64,000 nucleotides of DNA, from contig NZ_JAYRCK010000012.1 of assembly GCF_036409475.1 (NCBI RefSeq), forward strand, positions 62,001-126,000, written 5' to 3'. Numbering within the stretch: the stretch's first letter is position 1; every line of letters starts with the position of its first letter. The stretch comes from Scandinavium sp036409475. GTDB lineage: Bacteria > Pseudomonadota > Gammaproteobacteria > Enterobacterales > Enterobacteriaceae. Under the pieces are notes generated by a model that was given only the letters and a program-made list of their open reading frames with translations, did no database searches and had not been told where the DNA came from. A program made the position numbers and the translations under genes. Below are positions 43,200-52,939 of this stretch, piece after piece.

Positions 43200-43963
43200 G
43201 CCGTGACCTCCCCGGCGACCACCGCCATCAGGTTATGGATAATTTCGCTCAGGCGCGGATCGTTCTCTTTGCGAAGCCAGGCTTCAACCTCATGCGCCGC
43301 TTGTTGCGGCTGCTTATGCTGAATCAGCGTCAGGAACCGCTGGCAGATATCTCCGCCCTGACGATAACCCGCCATTCTGCGAGCTTCCCTTTCCACCGCC
43401 ACGCGCAGCGCCAACGGCACATCTGGCAGGATCAACGCTGGTTTTTCGTTTTCGCCCTGAACGTGATCCACGCCTTTGAGTTTTTGATCCAGCAAGCCCA
43501 ATGCCACGGCAAAACCATGAATGGTCGCGGCGGGCGTTGGTGGGCAACCTGGGATCCACACGTCAATGGGCACAATGGTGTCGCTGCCGCCCCACACGCA
43601 ATAAAGATCGTGGAAAATGCCGCCGCCCACGCCACAAGCCCCGTAGGAAATGCAGATTTTAGGATCGGGCGCAGACTCATAGGCTCGCAACGCGGGTACA
43701 CGCATCGCGCGAGTCACCGCGCCGGTGAACAGCAAAATATCTGCATGACGAGGGGAAGCCACCACTTTGATGCCGAAGCGCTCCGCATCGAAAACCGGCG
43801 TAATGGCGGAGAAAATCTCAATCTCACAGCCGTTACACCCGCCGCAGTCCACGCGATACACGTAGGCTGAACGCTTGATGTCTTTGAGCAGCATTTGCTT
43901 CATTCGGGTCGCATCGTCCGCCAGAGTGACGGGCTGGCTAACGTGATGATTAAACTCGCTCAT
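43196..43963 (-). CDS. hyfI: Hydrogenase-4 small subunit HyfI
   Basis: 255-residue NuoB-like [4Fe-4S] subunit that passes electrons to the NiFe site. Proximal cluster motif VDCGGCNGCEIEI near residue 40, SYGACGVGGGIF and PGCPPTPAATI. C-terminal ~90 residues are a variable extension. Overlaps hyfH by 14 bp and hyfJ by 4 bp. Confidence 0.93.
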   Translation of the reverse strand: MSEFNHHVSQPVTLADDATRMKQMLLKDIKRSAYVYRVDCGGCNGCEIEIFSAITPVFDAERFGIKVVASPRHADILLFTGAVTRAMRVPALRAYESAPDPKICISYGACGVGGGIFHDLYCVWGGSDTIVPIDVWIPGCPPTPAATIHGFAVALGLLDQKLKGVDHVQGENEKPALILPDVPLALRVAVEREARRMAGYRQGGDICQRFLTLIQHKQPQQAAHEVEAWLRKENDPRLSEIIHNLMAVVAGEVTA

Positions 43964-44510
43964 CGGCTTTCTCCACGACGTTAAAACTGAGCCCTTGCTG
44001 GTCGTGACGACCCAAGGTTTGCTTGCGTTTGCATGCCGGGCAGGTGGTGAACTGAGATTTCATACTCTCCAGCGCTTCGTCGCTGACGCCCGACTGGCGC
44101 AGCAATTCCACGGCATAGTGAGCGGATTTTTCCGGCGTAAAGGGCTGCTGGCAGACTTCGCAATGCTGTAGACGAAACACCGCTTTCACATACAGATCCG
44201 CTTTGTTGGTGACCGCCAGTTCGAAATCGTTGGTCAGACGAATGGCCTTGGTTGGGCACACCTCTTCGCAGCGTCCGCAGAAAATGCAGTGGCCGATAAA
44301 CAGCTGCCAGAGGCGCTCGTTATTTTCAGGATGTGTTTCCATGGTCAGCGCATTCGCCGGGCACGCCATCGTGCAGGCGGCGCAGGCAATACACTGTTCC
44401 GGGTTCAGCTCTGGTCTGCCACGAAAATCCGGGCTGATCTCCAGTGGCGCAAACGGATATTTGACCGTTGGCTCGCCCGCTTTAAGGATGGTTTTAAACA
44501 GTTTCAGCAT
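43950..44510 (-). CDS. hyfH: Hydrogenase-4 iron-sulfur subunit HyfH
   Basis: 186-residue NuoI-like ferredoxin with two [4Fe-4S] motifs (CIACAACTMACPA and CIFCGRCEEVCPT) and two extra CxxC pairs in the C-terminal half (CEVCQQP, CPACKR). Relays electrons between HyfA and HyfI. Ten bases after the hyfG stop. Confidence 0.93.
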   Translation of the reverse strand: MLKLFKTILKAGEPTVKYPFAPLEISPDFRGRPELNPEQCIACAACTMACPANALTMETHPENNERLWQLFIGHCIFCGRCEEVCPTKAIRLTNDFELAVTNKADLYVKAVFRLQHCEVCQQPFTPEKSAHYAVELLRQSGVSDEALESMKSQFTTCPACKRKQTLGRHDQQGLSFNVVEKADERV

Positions 44511-44520
44511 TGTTCAGTCC

Positions 44521-46254
44521 TTACTTGAGCGGCGAGTGCTTGCGCTCAATGCTATAACGTTCAATCTCTTTGTACGGCACCGTGGTCGACTTGCGTTTAC
44601 GCACATCCACCAGCGTTACCCGGTCGGTGCAGGAGTAGCAAGGATCAAGACTGCCGATGATCAACGGCGCATCAGACACCGTGTTGCCGCGCAGCATATA
44701 GCGCAGCACCGGCCAGTTGGCGTAAGTCGCCGCACGGCAGCGCCAGCGGAACAGCTTCTGGTTGTCGCCAAGCATGCTCCAGTGAACGTCTTCCCCACGC
44801 GGGGCTTCCACGTATCCGAGTGCAAATTTATGCGGCTGATAGGTGAAGCCTTCCGTGAGCAGAGGGCCATTGCCCATGGTGTCCAGCGCATACTCAATCA
44901 TCGCCAGCGAATCAAACGTCTCTTTGACACGCACCATCACGCGCGAGAACACATCGCCGCCGTCATAGGCAAACAACGTTTTTGGCAGATTGCCGTAGTC
45001 GGAATACGGATGATCGAAGCGCATGTCGCGTTTGAACCCGCTGCCGCGGATCAGCGGCCCAACCGGGCTGTAATCACGCGCTACTTGTCTGTCGAGGATG
45101 CCGACGCCCTGCGTACGCTCGCCAATGTTTGGCGTCGAGAGCAGCATATCGACCAGTTGAGTCACTTCGGCACGCATCTCACGAACCAGCTGGATAGTCT
45201 TGATGCGCTGCTCTTTGAGGATGTCGCGACGAATGCCGCCAATCAGGTTCAGGCCGTAGGTTTTGCGCGAGCCGGTCAGCATTTCCGCCATCATCATCGA
45301 TTTTTCACGCACGCGGAAAAACTGCATGAAGCCCGTGTCGAAGCCGACAAAGTGGCTCGAAAGCCCAATGTTCAGCAGATGGCTGTGCAGGCGTTCGACT
45401 TCCAGCAGGATGGAACGGATGGTGTGCGCACGCTGCGGCACCACAATCCCCAGCGCGTTTTCGACTGATGTGGTGTACGCCACGCTGTGGGCAAACCCGC
45501 AGATGCCGCACACTCGGTCAGAAAGGAAAGTCACTTCGTTATAGCCCATGCGGGTTTCAGCGAGTTTTTCCATGCCGCGGTGAACATAGAACAAACGGTA
45601 ATCCGCATCGACAATCGTCTCGCCGTCGACAAACAGACGGAAGTGGCCCGGTTCGTCCGAAGTGATGTGCATTGGGCCAATCGGCACCACGCGGGCTTTT
45701 TTGTCACCGTCGTTAATGAACGGATAGGTTTCTGTTTCCGTCGTCGGAGCCGGGCGCTGGCGATAATCCATTGCATCTTTGCGCAGCGGATACATCTCGT
45801 CCGGCCAGTCGTCCGGCAGCACCAGACGGCGTTCATCCGGCAGGCCAATTGGCTTCAGGCCATACATGTCGCGAATTTCACGCTCGCCCCAGACAGCAGC
45901 AGGTACGCGAGGCGTGACGGAAGGAAACTCAAGCGAGTGATCGACTAACGCTTTCACCACCACCCAGCACTTCTCGCCCTCTTCCATCGACAGCGCGTAA
46001 TACACCGCAAAATGTCCGTTCAGCGTACGTTCATCGTTGCCAAACAGCACTGGCAGCCAGCCACCGCAGCCGTAATAGAGAAATTCAACAATCTCTGACA
46101 GCAGGTTAATTTTAACGGTAATGGTCACCTGATCGCCGGTCTGACGCTCTTCATCCAGAATCGCGCCGGGGAATTTTTCCCTCACTGCGGCCAGATACCC
46201 CAACCCACGTACATCGCCCTGCGCGAGACCGTTCATATATTGTTGATAACTCAC
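44521..46254 (-). CDS. hyfG: Hydrogenase-4 large (NiFe) subunit precursor HyfG
   Basis: 577 residues: N-terminal NuoC-like domain fused to a NuoD/NiFe large-subunit domain. Nickel ligands lie in RVCGICGFAH (~245) and DPCYSCTDR near the C-terminus. The tail after TDR (VTLVDVRKRKSTTVPYK...) is removed by HycI and reads like E. coli HyfG, not HycE. I use the GTG at 46254, which overlaps the hyfF stop (GTGA) and follows GGAGAAATGAA; an ATG six codons later is possible. Confidence 0.94.
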   Translation of the reverse strand: MSYQQYMNGLAQGDVRGLGYLAAVREKFPGAILDEERQTGDQVTITVKINLLSEIVEFLYYGCGGWLPVLFGNDERTLNGHFAVYYALSMEEGEKCWVVVKALVDHSLEFPSVTPRVPAAVWGEREIRDMYGLKPIGLPDERRLVLPDDWPDEMYPLRKDAMDYRQRPAPTTETETYPFINDGDKKARVVPIGPMHITSDEPGHFRLFVDGETIVDADYRLFYVHRGMEKLAETRMGYNEVTFLSDRVCGICGFAHSVAYTTSVENALGIVVPQRAHTIRSILLEVERLHSHLLNIGLSSHFVGFDTGFMQFFRVREKSMMMAEMLTGSRKTYGLNLIGGIRRDILKEQRIKTIQLVREMRAEVTQLVDMLLSTPNIGERTQGVGILDRQVARDYSPVGPLIRGSGFKRDMRFDHPYSDYGNLPKTLFAYDGGDVFSRVMVRVKETFDSLAMIEYALDTMGNGPLLTEGFTYQPHKFALGYVEAPRGEDVHWSMLGDNQKLFRWRCRAATYANWPVLRYMLRGNTVSDAPLIIGSLDPCYSCTDRVTLVDVRKRKSTTVPYKEIERYSIERKHSPLK

Positions 46255-47840
46255 TTCATTTCTCCAGCGCACTCGCGGGTGCTATTACAGTGGGAAGTGA
46301 CCGCGGCAGACGTTCCAGCCCACGGCCACTGAAAACCTTGCTGCGGGGATGTTTTCATCACAATCGACGCGGCGTTTTCCAGCAGGCGGCTCACCGGCTG
46401 CGGAATGTGAGTGCCCATCACCAACATAAGCACCAGCAGAATCGCCATCGGCAGCGTGGTCAGCAGACCCAGTTCGCCTTTGCTGGTAGCTTCAGGCGCG
46501 GTACCAAACAGCAGGCAAGCCACCATTCGTACCAACCCGCCGAGCACCACCGTCAGCAACAGCAGCAGGCCGATAGTCAGCCAGATATGTCCCCCAGCCA
46601 GGCCCGCGGTGACGGTCATAAACTCACTGAGGAACACGTTGAACGGTGGCATACCGCCAAGTGCCAGCGCACCGCCAGCCAACAGCACGGCGCTAAAAGG
46701 CATCAGCTTCAGCATGCCGCGCACCACGCCTAAGTCACGGGTGCCGTACTTCAGCAACACGTTACCGGAACCACAAAACAGCAACGTTTTCGCCAGGCTG
46801 TGGTTGAGGGTGTGCAGCAGTGCTGCCAGCACCCCCAGCGGCCCACCGATCCCCAGCGCCACGGCGATAAGCCCCATGTTCTCAACGCTGGAATAAGCCA
46901 GCAGGCGTTTCACATCCTGTTGCACCAGAATGAAGAACGCGGCCACCGCCACCGACAGCAGGCCAAAAATCATCAGCAGCATGTTCGGGAACTGAGTGCC
47001 AATTGTGCTGGTAATAATGATGTGGAAACGAATGATGACCAGCAGCGCGCAGTTGAGCAGCACCGCGGAAAGCAGCGCACTCGTTGGGCTTGGCGCTTCA
47101 CTGTGCGCATCAGGCAGCCAGGCGTGCATCGGGAACAGCCCGGTTTTGGTGCCAAAGCCAATCAGCACGAAAACAAAGGCGAGGTGCATTAAGGTCGGAT
47201 CGAGCTGTGAGGCGTGTTTGAGCACTTCACTCCAGAAAATGGCGTTGTGCGCATCTGGCATGAAGCTGGCCGCGTTGGCGTACACCAGAATGGTGCCGAA
47301 CAGGCCGAACGCCACGCCCACCGTACAGATGATGATGTACTTCCAGGCCGCTTCAAGCGATGAACGCTGACCGTAAATGCCCACCAGAAACGCCGAACTG
47401 AGCGTGGTGGCTTCTATCGCCGCCCACATCACAATCAGGTTGTTGCTGGTGACGACCAGCATCATGGTGAACAGGAACAGGTGGAAGAAGCCGTAGTAGT
47501 TGCACAGCGTGGTGACGGAAATTTCCCCTTCGTCCACTTCGTGGCGCATATAGCCAATCGAATAAAGGCCAGTCAGGCAGCCAATAATCCCCAGAAGCGC
47601 AAGGAACAGCGCGCTCAGGCTATCAACGTGCAGCCACAGGTTGTCCGAGAACATCTCGCCTTGCTGATAAACCACGCTGACGGCGTAAAGCGTTACGCCC
47701 AACAGCGCGGCAATACCTACGGCGTGCAGAAATGTTACCGCCGCACGCGAGCCAGAACCCAACAATTGACAGGCAAACGCCAGCAGCGAAAACAGCAGCG
47801 GCGTCAGCAGTAACAGGGTGAAAATAGCAGTATGACTCAT
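46251..47840 (-). CDS. hyfF: Hydrogenase-4 membrane subunit HyfF
   Basis: 529-residue NuoL/M/N-like antiporter-type subunit with about 14 hydrophobic segments. Conserved FGTKTGLFPMHAWLPDAHSEAPSP with the channel lysine, and HTLNHSLAKTLLF. HyfD, HyfE and HyfF are absent from the hyc complex; their presence defines this as hydrogenase-4 and suggests proton or ion pumping. Four bases after hyfE. Confidence 0.94.
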   Translation of the reverse strand: MSHTAIFTLLLLTPLLFSLLAFACQLLGSGSRAAVTFLHAVGIAALLGVTLYAVSVVYQQGEMFSDNLWLHVDSLSALFLALLGIIGCLTGLYSIGYMRHEVDEGEISVTTLCNYYGFFHLFLFTMMLVVTSNNLIVMWAAIEATTLSSAFLVGIYGQRSSLEAAWKYIIICTVGVAFGLFGTILVYANAASFMPDAHNAIFWSEVLKHASQLDPTLMHLAFVFVLIGFGTKTGLFPMHAWLPDAHSEAPSPTSALLSAVLLNCALLVIIRFHIIITSTIGTQFPNMLLMIFGLLSVAVAAFFILVQQDVKRLLAYSSVENMGLIAVALGIGGPLGVLAALLHTLNHSLAKTLLFCGSGNVLLKYGTRDLGVVRGMLKLMPFSAVLLAGGALALGGMPPFNVFLSEFMTVTAGLAGGHIWLTIGLLLLLTVVLGGLVRMVACLLFGTAPEATSKGELGLLTTLPMAILLVLMLVMGTHIPQPVSRLLENAASIVMKTSPQQGFQWPWAGTSAAVTSHCNSTRECAGEMK

Positions 47841-47844
47841 TGTG

Positions 47845-48498
47845 TTATCCCTTCAGCGCCGTCAGTTGATCCACATCGAGCGTGCCGAGCGTGCGCCAGA
47901 TTTTTCTCACCAGCAGCACCATGACAATCACCGCGAAAATCGCGTCGGTGGCGATGCCAATCTCCACCAGCTCCGGCGCTTTATGCGCCAGCAGCGCCAG
48001 CACCAGGTGCGAGCCGTTCTCCATCAGGCAGTAGCCAAACACCTGTTTGAGAATGTTGCGCTGGGTGACGATGCACAGCAGGCCAAGCAGGAAATGGCCC
48101 AGCGCCACCGACAGCGCAGGTTTTAAATCCTGCAACAGCGGCAACTGCACCGGGCGCACCACGTACCAGCACAGCACCACAATCACTGCGGCGGCTATTG
48201 TCAGCATCGTCGGGCTGATCAGGCTGGCATCGGCTTTCGGGTCTGCCAGCTTGCGTAGCGCAAAGCCCATGATCAGCGGCACCAGAATCACTTTGGTGAG
48301 CAACGCGCTGAAAGACCACATCAGCAGTTGTTCAGAATCGAGCGTCCGGGAGAGCGTGAAGAAAATCAGCACCAGTACCAGCGACTGCAGGGCATAGAAC
48401 CAGCAGGAGCTGCGCGGGTGTTTCGCCCCAATCACCAGCAGTGATGTCACCATCATCAGCCCGGCGAGGTTATTAACGAGTAAGGCTCCGGTCATCAT
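47845..48498 (-). CDS. hyfE: Hydrogenase-4 membrane subunit HyfE
   Basis: 217-residue NuoK-like membrane protein with about six hydrophobic segments (MMTGALLVNNLAGLMMVTSL..., HLVLALLAHKAPELVEIG). Part of the membrane arm. Confidence 0.92.
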   Translation of the reverse strand: MMTGALLVNNLAGLMMVTSLLVIGAKHPRSSCWFYALQSLVLVLIFFTLSRTLDSEQLLMWSFSALLTKVILVPLIMGFALRKLADPKADASLISPTMLTIAAAVIVVLCWYVVRPVQLPLLQDLKPALSVALGHFLLGLLCIVTQRNILKQVFGYCLMENGSHLVLALLAHKAPELVEIGIATDAIFAVIVMVLLVRKIWRTLGTLDVDQLTALKG

Positions 48499-48506
48499 CG
48501 ACTCCC

Positions 48507-49949
48507 TTAATTAAGCCAGTACGCAGCCATGACGCTGGAAAGCAGCGACATCACTACCAGAACGACCAACACAGCGCGCATCGCCATCGGCAGCGGTGAC
48601 ATCTGCGCCACTTCCGGCCCTGGTTCCCCAGGCACCACGCGCCCGAACCAGTAAATCAGCCACGCGAAGCTCGCCACGGACTCCACCAGCGCCAGCACCA
48701 TGACCGGCAGCAGTTGCCAGTGTTCTGACGAGAGCGTGAACCCGGCGGCAAAGACAGGAAATTTGCTGAAGAAGCCGTTGAACGGCGGCACCCCGGCAAT
48801 CGCCAGGGCAGCGACGCAGAAACCAATACCCAGCAGTGGGGATTTGCTCATCACGCCGCGCAGTTTTGGCAACAGACGAGTCCCGCAGCTGTAGCTGAAT
48901 GCCCCGGCAACGAGGAAGAACAGGCTTTTGGCAAACGCGTGGTTGAAGATGTAGGCAATGCCGCCGTCCAGCGCCTGTTTTGACCCCAACGCCGCCATCG
49001 ACAACGCAAGGAACATCCACGCCAGTTGAGTGATGGTCGACCAGGCCAGCAGGCGTTTCATGTCCTTCTGCGGCAGGTACATCATGAAGCCGTAAATCAT
49101 GGTAATGGTCGCCATTACAATGCCGACCCAACCGATGACGTGCGGCACGTTGCCGCCTTCCAGAATGGCGCGGGCAAAGATGTAAACACCGACCTTGACC
49201 ATGGACGCTGCGTGTAAGTAAGCGCTAACTGGGGTTGGCGCTTCCATCGCATCCGGCAGCCAGGCTTGCATCGGCAACTGTGCGGATTTGCCCCACGCCG
49301 CAAACAGGATGCCGCCGTAAACCACGTAGCTGGCGGTGCCGTGCAGCTGGCTTAATGCGCTAAGCGCAAAAGTGCCTGTATTGAGGAATAACGTGGCGGC
49401 CGCGAGGTAAAGCCCAAGCGAGGCCACGTGGGTTATCAGCAACGCTTTCATCGCCGAACGCTGAGATTTTGGCGTCTGATAATAACCAATCAGCGCCCAC
49501 GAACAGCCACCGGTAATTTCGAAAAACAGCAGTTGCCCCAGCAGGGTGGAAGAAAGGACCAGCCCCGCCATCGCGCCGATGAAGATAAGCAGAAAGGCGT
49601 AGTAGCGATTGCCGCCATCATGCGGATGCTCGCGGTTGCCGCTGGTCAGGTAGCCCATGGAATAAAGGCTTACCAATAACCCGAGGAACACTACCGCAAA
49701 CACAATCAGCGTGCTGATGCGGTCGACCGTAAAGCCAAACAGCGCCACGCCGTGCACGCTGACGAGCGTATAAGTCACATCAACTTTACCGCCCGCAAGA
49801 AACTGCCACCCCAGAATCACCGTGCCAAGCGTTGCCAGCAAGGCAAACAAGGTGCAGATTTTTTTCGCCAGCCGCTGCGGCGCACAGGCCGTCAGCAGCG
49901 CACCGACAAACGGCACCAGCAGAGTCGTCAGAGCTATGTTTTCCATCAT
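48507..49949 (-). CDS. hyfD: Hydrogenase-4 membrane subunit HyfD
   Basis: 480-residue NuoL/M-like antiporter subunit. ITGGCSWALIGYYQTPKSQRSA, AAWGKSAQLPMQAWLPDAMEAPTP and NHAFAKSLFFLVAGAFSY are the conserved channel helices. Starts MMENIAL; either of two adjacent ATGs is possible. 8 bp before hyfE. Confidence 0.93.
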   Translation of the reverse strand: MMENIALTTLLVPFVGALLTACAPQRLAKKICTLFALLATLGTVILGWQFLAGGKVDVTYTLVSVHGVALFGFTVDRISTLIVFAVVFLGLLVSLYSMGYLTSGNREHPHDGGNRYYAFLLIFIGAMAGLVLSSTLLGQLLFFEITGGCSWALIGYYQTPKSQRSAMKALLITHVASLGLYLAAATLFLNTGTFALSALSQLHGTASYVVYGGILFAAWGKSAQLPMQAWLPDAMEAPTPVSAYLHAASMVKVGVYIFARAILEGGNVPHVIGWVGIVMATITMIYGFMMYLPQKDMKRLLAWSTITQLAWMFLALSMAALGSKQALDGGIAYIFNHAFAKSLFFLVAGAFSYSCGTRLLPKLRGVMSKSPLLGIGFCVAALAIAGVPPFNGFFSKFPVFAAGFTLSSEHWQLLPVMVLALVESVASFAWLIYWFGRVVPGEPGPEVAQMSPLPMAMRAVLVVLVVMSLLSSVMAAYWLN

Positions 49950-49962
49950 TTAACGGCGCTCC

Positions 49963-50913
49963 TTACAGACCGGTAAAATAGAAGACGAAGGCCAGCGCGG
50001 ACACGCCAAAGCCAAGCCAGGTCACGCGGTGCGTCAGCAGGAAACGGCCTCGCGCCAGCGAGTTTTCCACAAGCGAAGCCAGCACAAACACCACCAGCAA
50101 CTTGACGACCATCACCACAAGCGCCAGCAGTAAAGCCGATGCCGTCAGGCTTGCGGCTTTGCCGAACGGAATAAACACCGCAAGGAACAGTTCGGCGACC
50201 ACCACCTGCTTGAGGCCAATCCCCCATTTCACCAGCGCGAAGTCAGACCCTGAATATTCGGTAAGCGGCCCTTCCTGTAGCTCCTGCTCGGCTTCGGCGA
50301 CATCAAACGGGATTTTGCCCATTTCGATAAACGAGGCGAAACCGCAGGCCAGAAATGCCATGAAAATCGCCAGCGGCGAAGACCAGCCTTCCGCCAGCGT
50401 GGCGCTAATGGTGCCGATGTTGGTGGAGCCGACAATCAGCGCCACCACAATCAGGCCGAGGATCAGAATCGGTTCGACCAGAATGCCCAGCGTCAGCTCG
50501 CGGCTGGCGCCAATTCCGGCAAACGGTGAACTGCTGTCCAACCCGGAGAGCGAGAAGAAGAAGCGAAACAGCGCGAACAGATACAACAGCGTGATGAGAT
50601 CGCCTGCGCCGCCAAACGGTGAGGTTTGAGTAAACACAGGCAGCGCCATGGCGACCAGCAGCATGCTGCTGAGCAGCACCCACGGCATCACACGGAACAT
50701 TGCTCCGGATTGATCGGGCCCGACGGGCTGGCGTTTGAACAGTTTGCCGAGATCCCGATAATCCTGAAGAATGCCCGGCCCGCGGCGTGAGTGCATACGG
50801 GCGCGGATCTGGCGGGAAATCCCGGTCATTAACGGCGTCAGCGCCAGCAGAATGGCGGCCTGACAAACCGCAAACAGCCCCATGCCCCACTCTGGCGTTT
50901 GTTGGATTAACAT
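49963..50913 (-). CDS. hyfC: Hydrogenase-4 membrane subunit HyfC
   Basis: 316-residue NuoH-like subunit (same family as HycD) with eight or so hydrophobic segments. The conserved cytoplasmic loops RARMHSRRGPGILQDYRDLGKL and IPFDVAEAEQELQEGPLTEYSG mark the interface with the soluble arm. Confidence 0.94.
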   Translation of the reverse strand: MLIQQTPEWGMGLFAVCQAAILLALTPLMTGISRQIRARMHSRRGPGILQDYRDLGKLFKRQPVGPDQSGAMFRVMPWVLLSSMLLVAMALPVFTQTSPFGGAGDLITLLYLFALFRFFFSLSGLDSSSPFAGIGASRELTLGILVEPILILGLIVVALIVGSTNIGTISATLAEGWSSPLAIFMAFLACGFASFIEMGKIPFDVAEAEQELQEGPLTEYSGSDFALVKWGIGLKQVVVAELFLAVFIPFGKAASLTASALLLALVVMVVKLLVVFVLASLVENSLARGRFLLTHRVTWLGFGVSALAFVFYFTGL

Positions 50914-50923
50914 TTCATACTCC

Positions 50924-52939
50924 TCACAAGGCCACGGTCAGTAGCAGCACCACCAGCGCCACCACCACGTACAGGCAATACAGGCGGAAATCACCGCTCT
51001 GCATCCGTTGAACGACCGCGCCCACGCGCTGAACGGCACGCACCACAGGCCAGATAATTCGCTCATCCCAGAATGGTTCGACCGCTGCCGCGCCGTCTGT
51101 CGCTTTGGTCAGGCCACGGCCCAGTGCAGCCGAAGGATCGAGCTGTTTACGCATCCGATAGAGCGGCGCGAACATCACGCGCAAAGGCTGGGTGAAACTG
51201 CCCGCCGAAGCCGACATGGCTTCTTCCCACGCATAACCACAAGCCCACGGTTCACCGCGACGACGGAAAGCACCGCGCTCGCCGCGCAGCACCCACCACA
51301 CCGCCAGCGGCAGCACAGGCAGAGCAATCAGCAACAGGAAGGAAATCGCAGGAGAAAGCATGGCCTGAGCGCTGTTACCCGGCTGCAAGACAGCGTTGCC
51401 GGCAACAATCACATCAGAAGCATGCGTTAAGGAAGTGGCGACTTTCGTCAGGATCGGCGCGGCGACAGAAGCCCCAACACCCAGCGCGACACAGAGTAGC
51501 GCCATCACAATCATCGCCGCCGTCATCGGCCACGGCACCTCTCGTGCGTGTTCAGCCTGTTCGCTGCGAGCGCCGCCGCAGAAGCTAATGCCGTACACTT
51601 TCACGAAGCACATCGCCGCCAGCGCACCGGTTATCGCCAGCATCACAATGGCAATCGGCCCCGCCAGACGCATCGCGAAATCGCCATCGTGGCTCATGGT
51701 GAACAGCGACTGATAGGTGAACCATTCACTGACAAAGCCGTTTAACGGCGGCAAGGCAGAAATGGACATGCAGCCAATCAGGAACGCGGTGCCGGTCAGT
51801 GGCATCAGCTTCGCCAGGCCGCCCATTTTTTCCATATCGCGGGTATGAACACGGAAAATCACAGCGCCTGCCCCAAGGAACAGCAGCCCTTTAAACAAGG
51901 CATGATTGAGCAAATGGAACAGCGCGCCGAGCAGACCAATGGTCGCCAGCACAGGATGATGAGTGGCAATGCCGACCATTCCCACGCCGACGCCCATCAG
52001 GATGATGCCGATGTTCTCGACGGTGTGCCACGCCAGCAGGCGTTTGATGTCGTGTTCAGCCAGCGCATACAAGACGCCTAATACGGAAGAGACTGCGCCA
52101 AAGGCCAGCACCACAATCCCCCACCAGCTTTCGGTGGCACCAAGGAGATCGACCCCGACTTTGAGAATGCCGAAAATCCCGATTTTCACCATTACGCCCG
52201 ACATCAGCGCCGAAGCGTGGGAAGGTGCCGCCGGGTGCGCACGAGGCAACCAGCTATGCAATGGCAGCATCCCCGCTTTCGCGCCAAAACCCAGAAACGC
52301 GAGGATAAAGACCCACGACGCCACAACAGGCGAAAGGTGTAACTGGCGGAAGGATTCAAATTCCAGGCTGCCACTTTCCCGCCACATCAGGAAAAACGCC
52401 ACCATGATCAGCACCGATCCGGCGTGGGCAATGAAGAAGTAAAGCAAGCCCGCTTTGATCGACTCTTCGCTCTGATCGGCGATCACCAGGAACCAGGAAG
52501 CCAGCGACATCATCTCGAACAGAATGATGAACCAGAAGCCGTTATCCATCACCACCAGGCCGACCATCGAGGCGATAAACAGGTTCATAAAGAACCCCAT
52601 CGAGGCCGCGCCTTTGCCCAAATATTCCTGCATATAAGAAAGCGAATAGAGCGCGCACAGGGTCACCAGCAGCGAGATGACCATCACCATAAACGCAGCG
52701 AGACTGTCCATACGCACGCTGAAGGCCGCGAAAGGGAAAGGCCCGGCGGCAAGCCAGGTGTGCACTTCCCCGCTCAGCAGAACAGGCACCGCGCTGCACA
52801 ACCCCAGCAGGCCGCCCGCAATAGCGCTTATACCGGCGAGTTTGATTGCCAGCGCTTCATTTTTTTGCAGCAGCAAAGAGAGCACGCCCCCAAGGACGTA
52901 CAGCCCCACCGACCCCATCAGTAATTGCAGTGAGTCCAT
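50924..52939 (-). CDS. hyfB: Hydrogenase-4 membrane subunit HyfB
   Basis: 671-residue NuoL-like subunit (HycC family) with 14-16 hydrophobic segments and a C-terminal extension ending FRLYCLYVVVALVVLLLTVAL. Its middle (FGFGAKAGMLPLHSWLPRAHPAAPSH) is nearly identical to E. coli HyfB. Start overlaps the hyfA stop by one base. Confidence 0.94.
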   Translation of the reverse strand: MDSLQLLMGSVGLYVLGGVLSLLLQKNEALAIKLAGISAIAGGLLGLCSAVPVLLSGEVHTWLAAGPFPFAAFSVRMDSLAAFMVMVISLLVTLCALYSLSYMQEYLGKGAASMGFFMNLFIASMVGLVVMDNGFWFIILFEMMSLASWFLVIADQSEESIKAGLLYFFIAHAGSVLIMVAFFLMWRESGSLEFESFRQLHLSPVVASWVFILAFLGFGAKAGMLPLHSWLPRAHPAAPSHASALMSGVMVKIGIFGILKVGVDLLGATESWWGIVVLAFGAVSSVLGVLYALAEHDIKRLLAWHTVENIGIILMGVGVGMVGIATHHPVLATIGLLGALFHLLNHALFKGLLFLGAGAVIFRVHTRDMEKMGGLAKLMPLTGTAFLIGCMSISALPPLNGFVSEWFTYQSLFTMSHDGDFAMRLAGPIAIVMLAITGALAAMCFVKVYGISFCGGARSEQAEHAREVPWPMTAAMIVMALLCVALGVGASVAAPILTKVATSLTHASDVIVAGNAVLQPGNSAQAMLSPAISFLLLIALPVLPLAVWWVLRGERGAFRRRGEPWACGYAWEEAMSASAGSFTQPLRVMFAPLYRMRKQLDPSAALGRGLTKATDGAAAVEPFWDERIIWPVVRAVQRVGAVVQRMQSGDFRLYCLYVVVALVVLLLTVAL

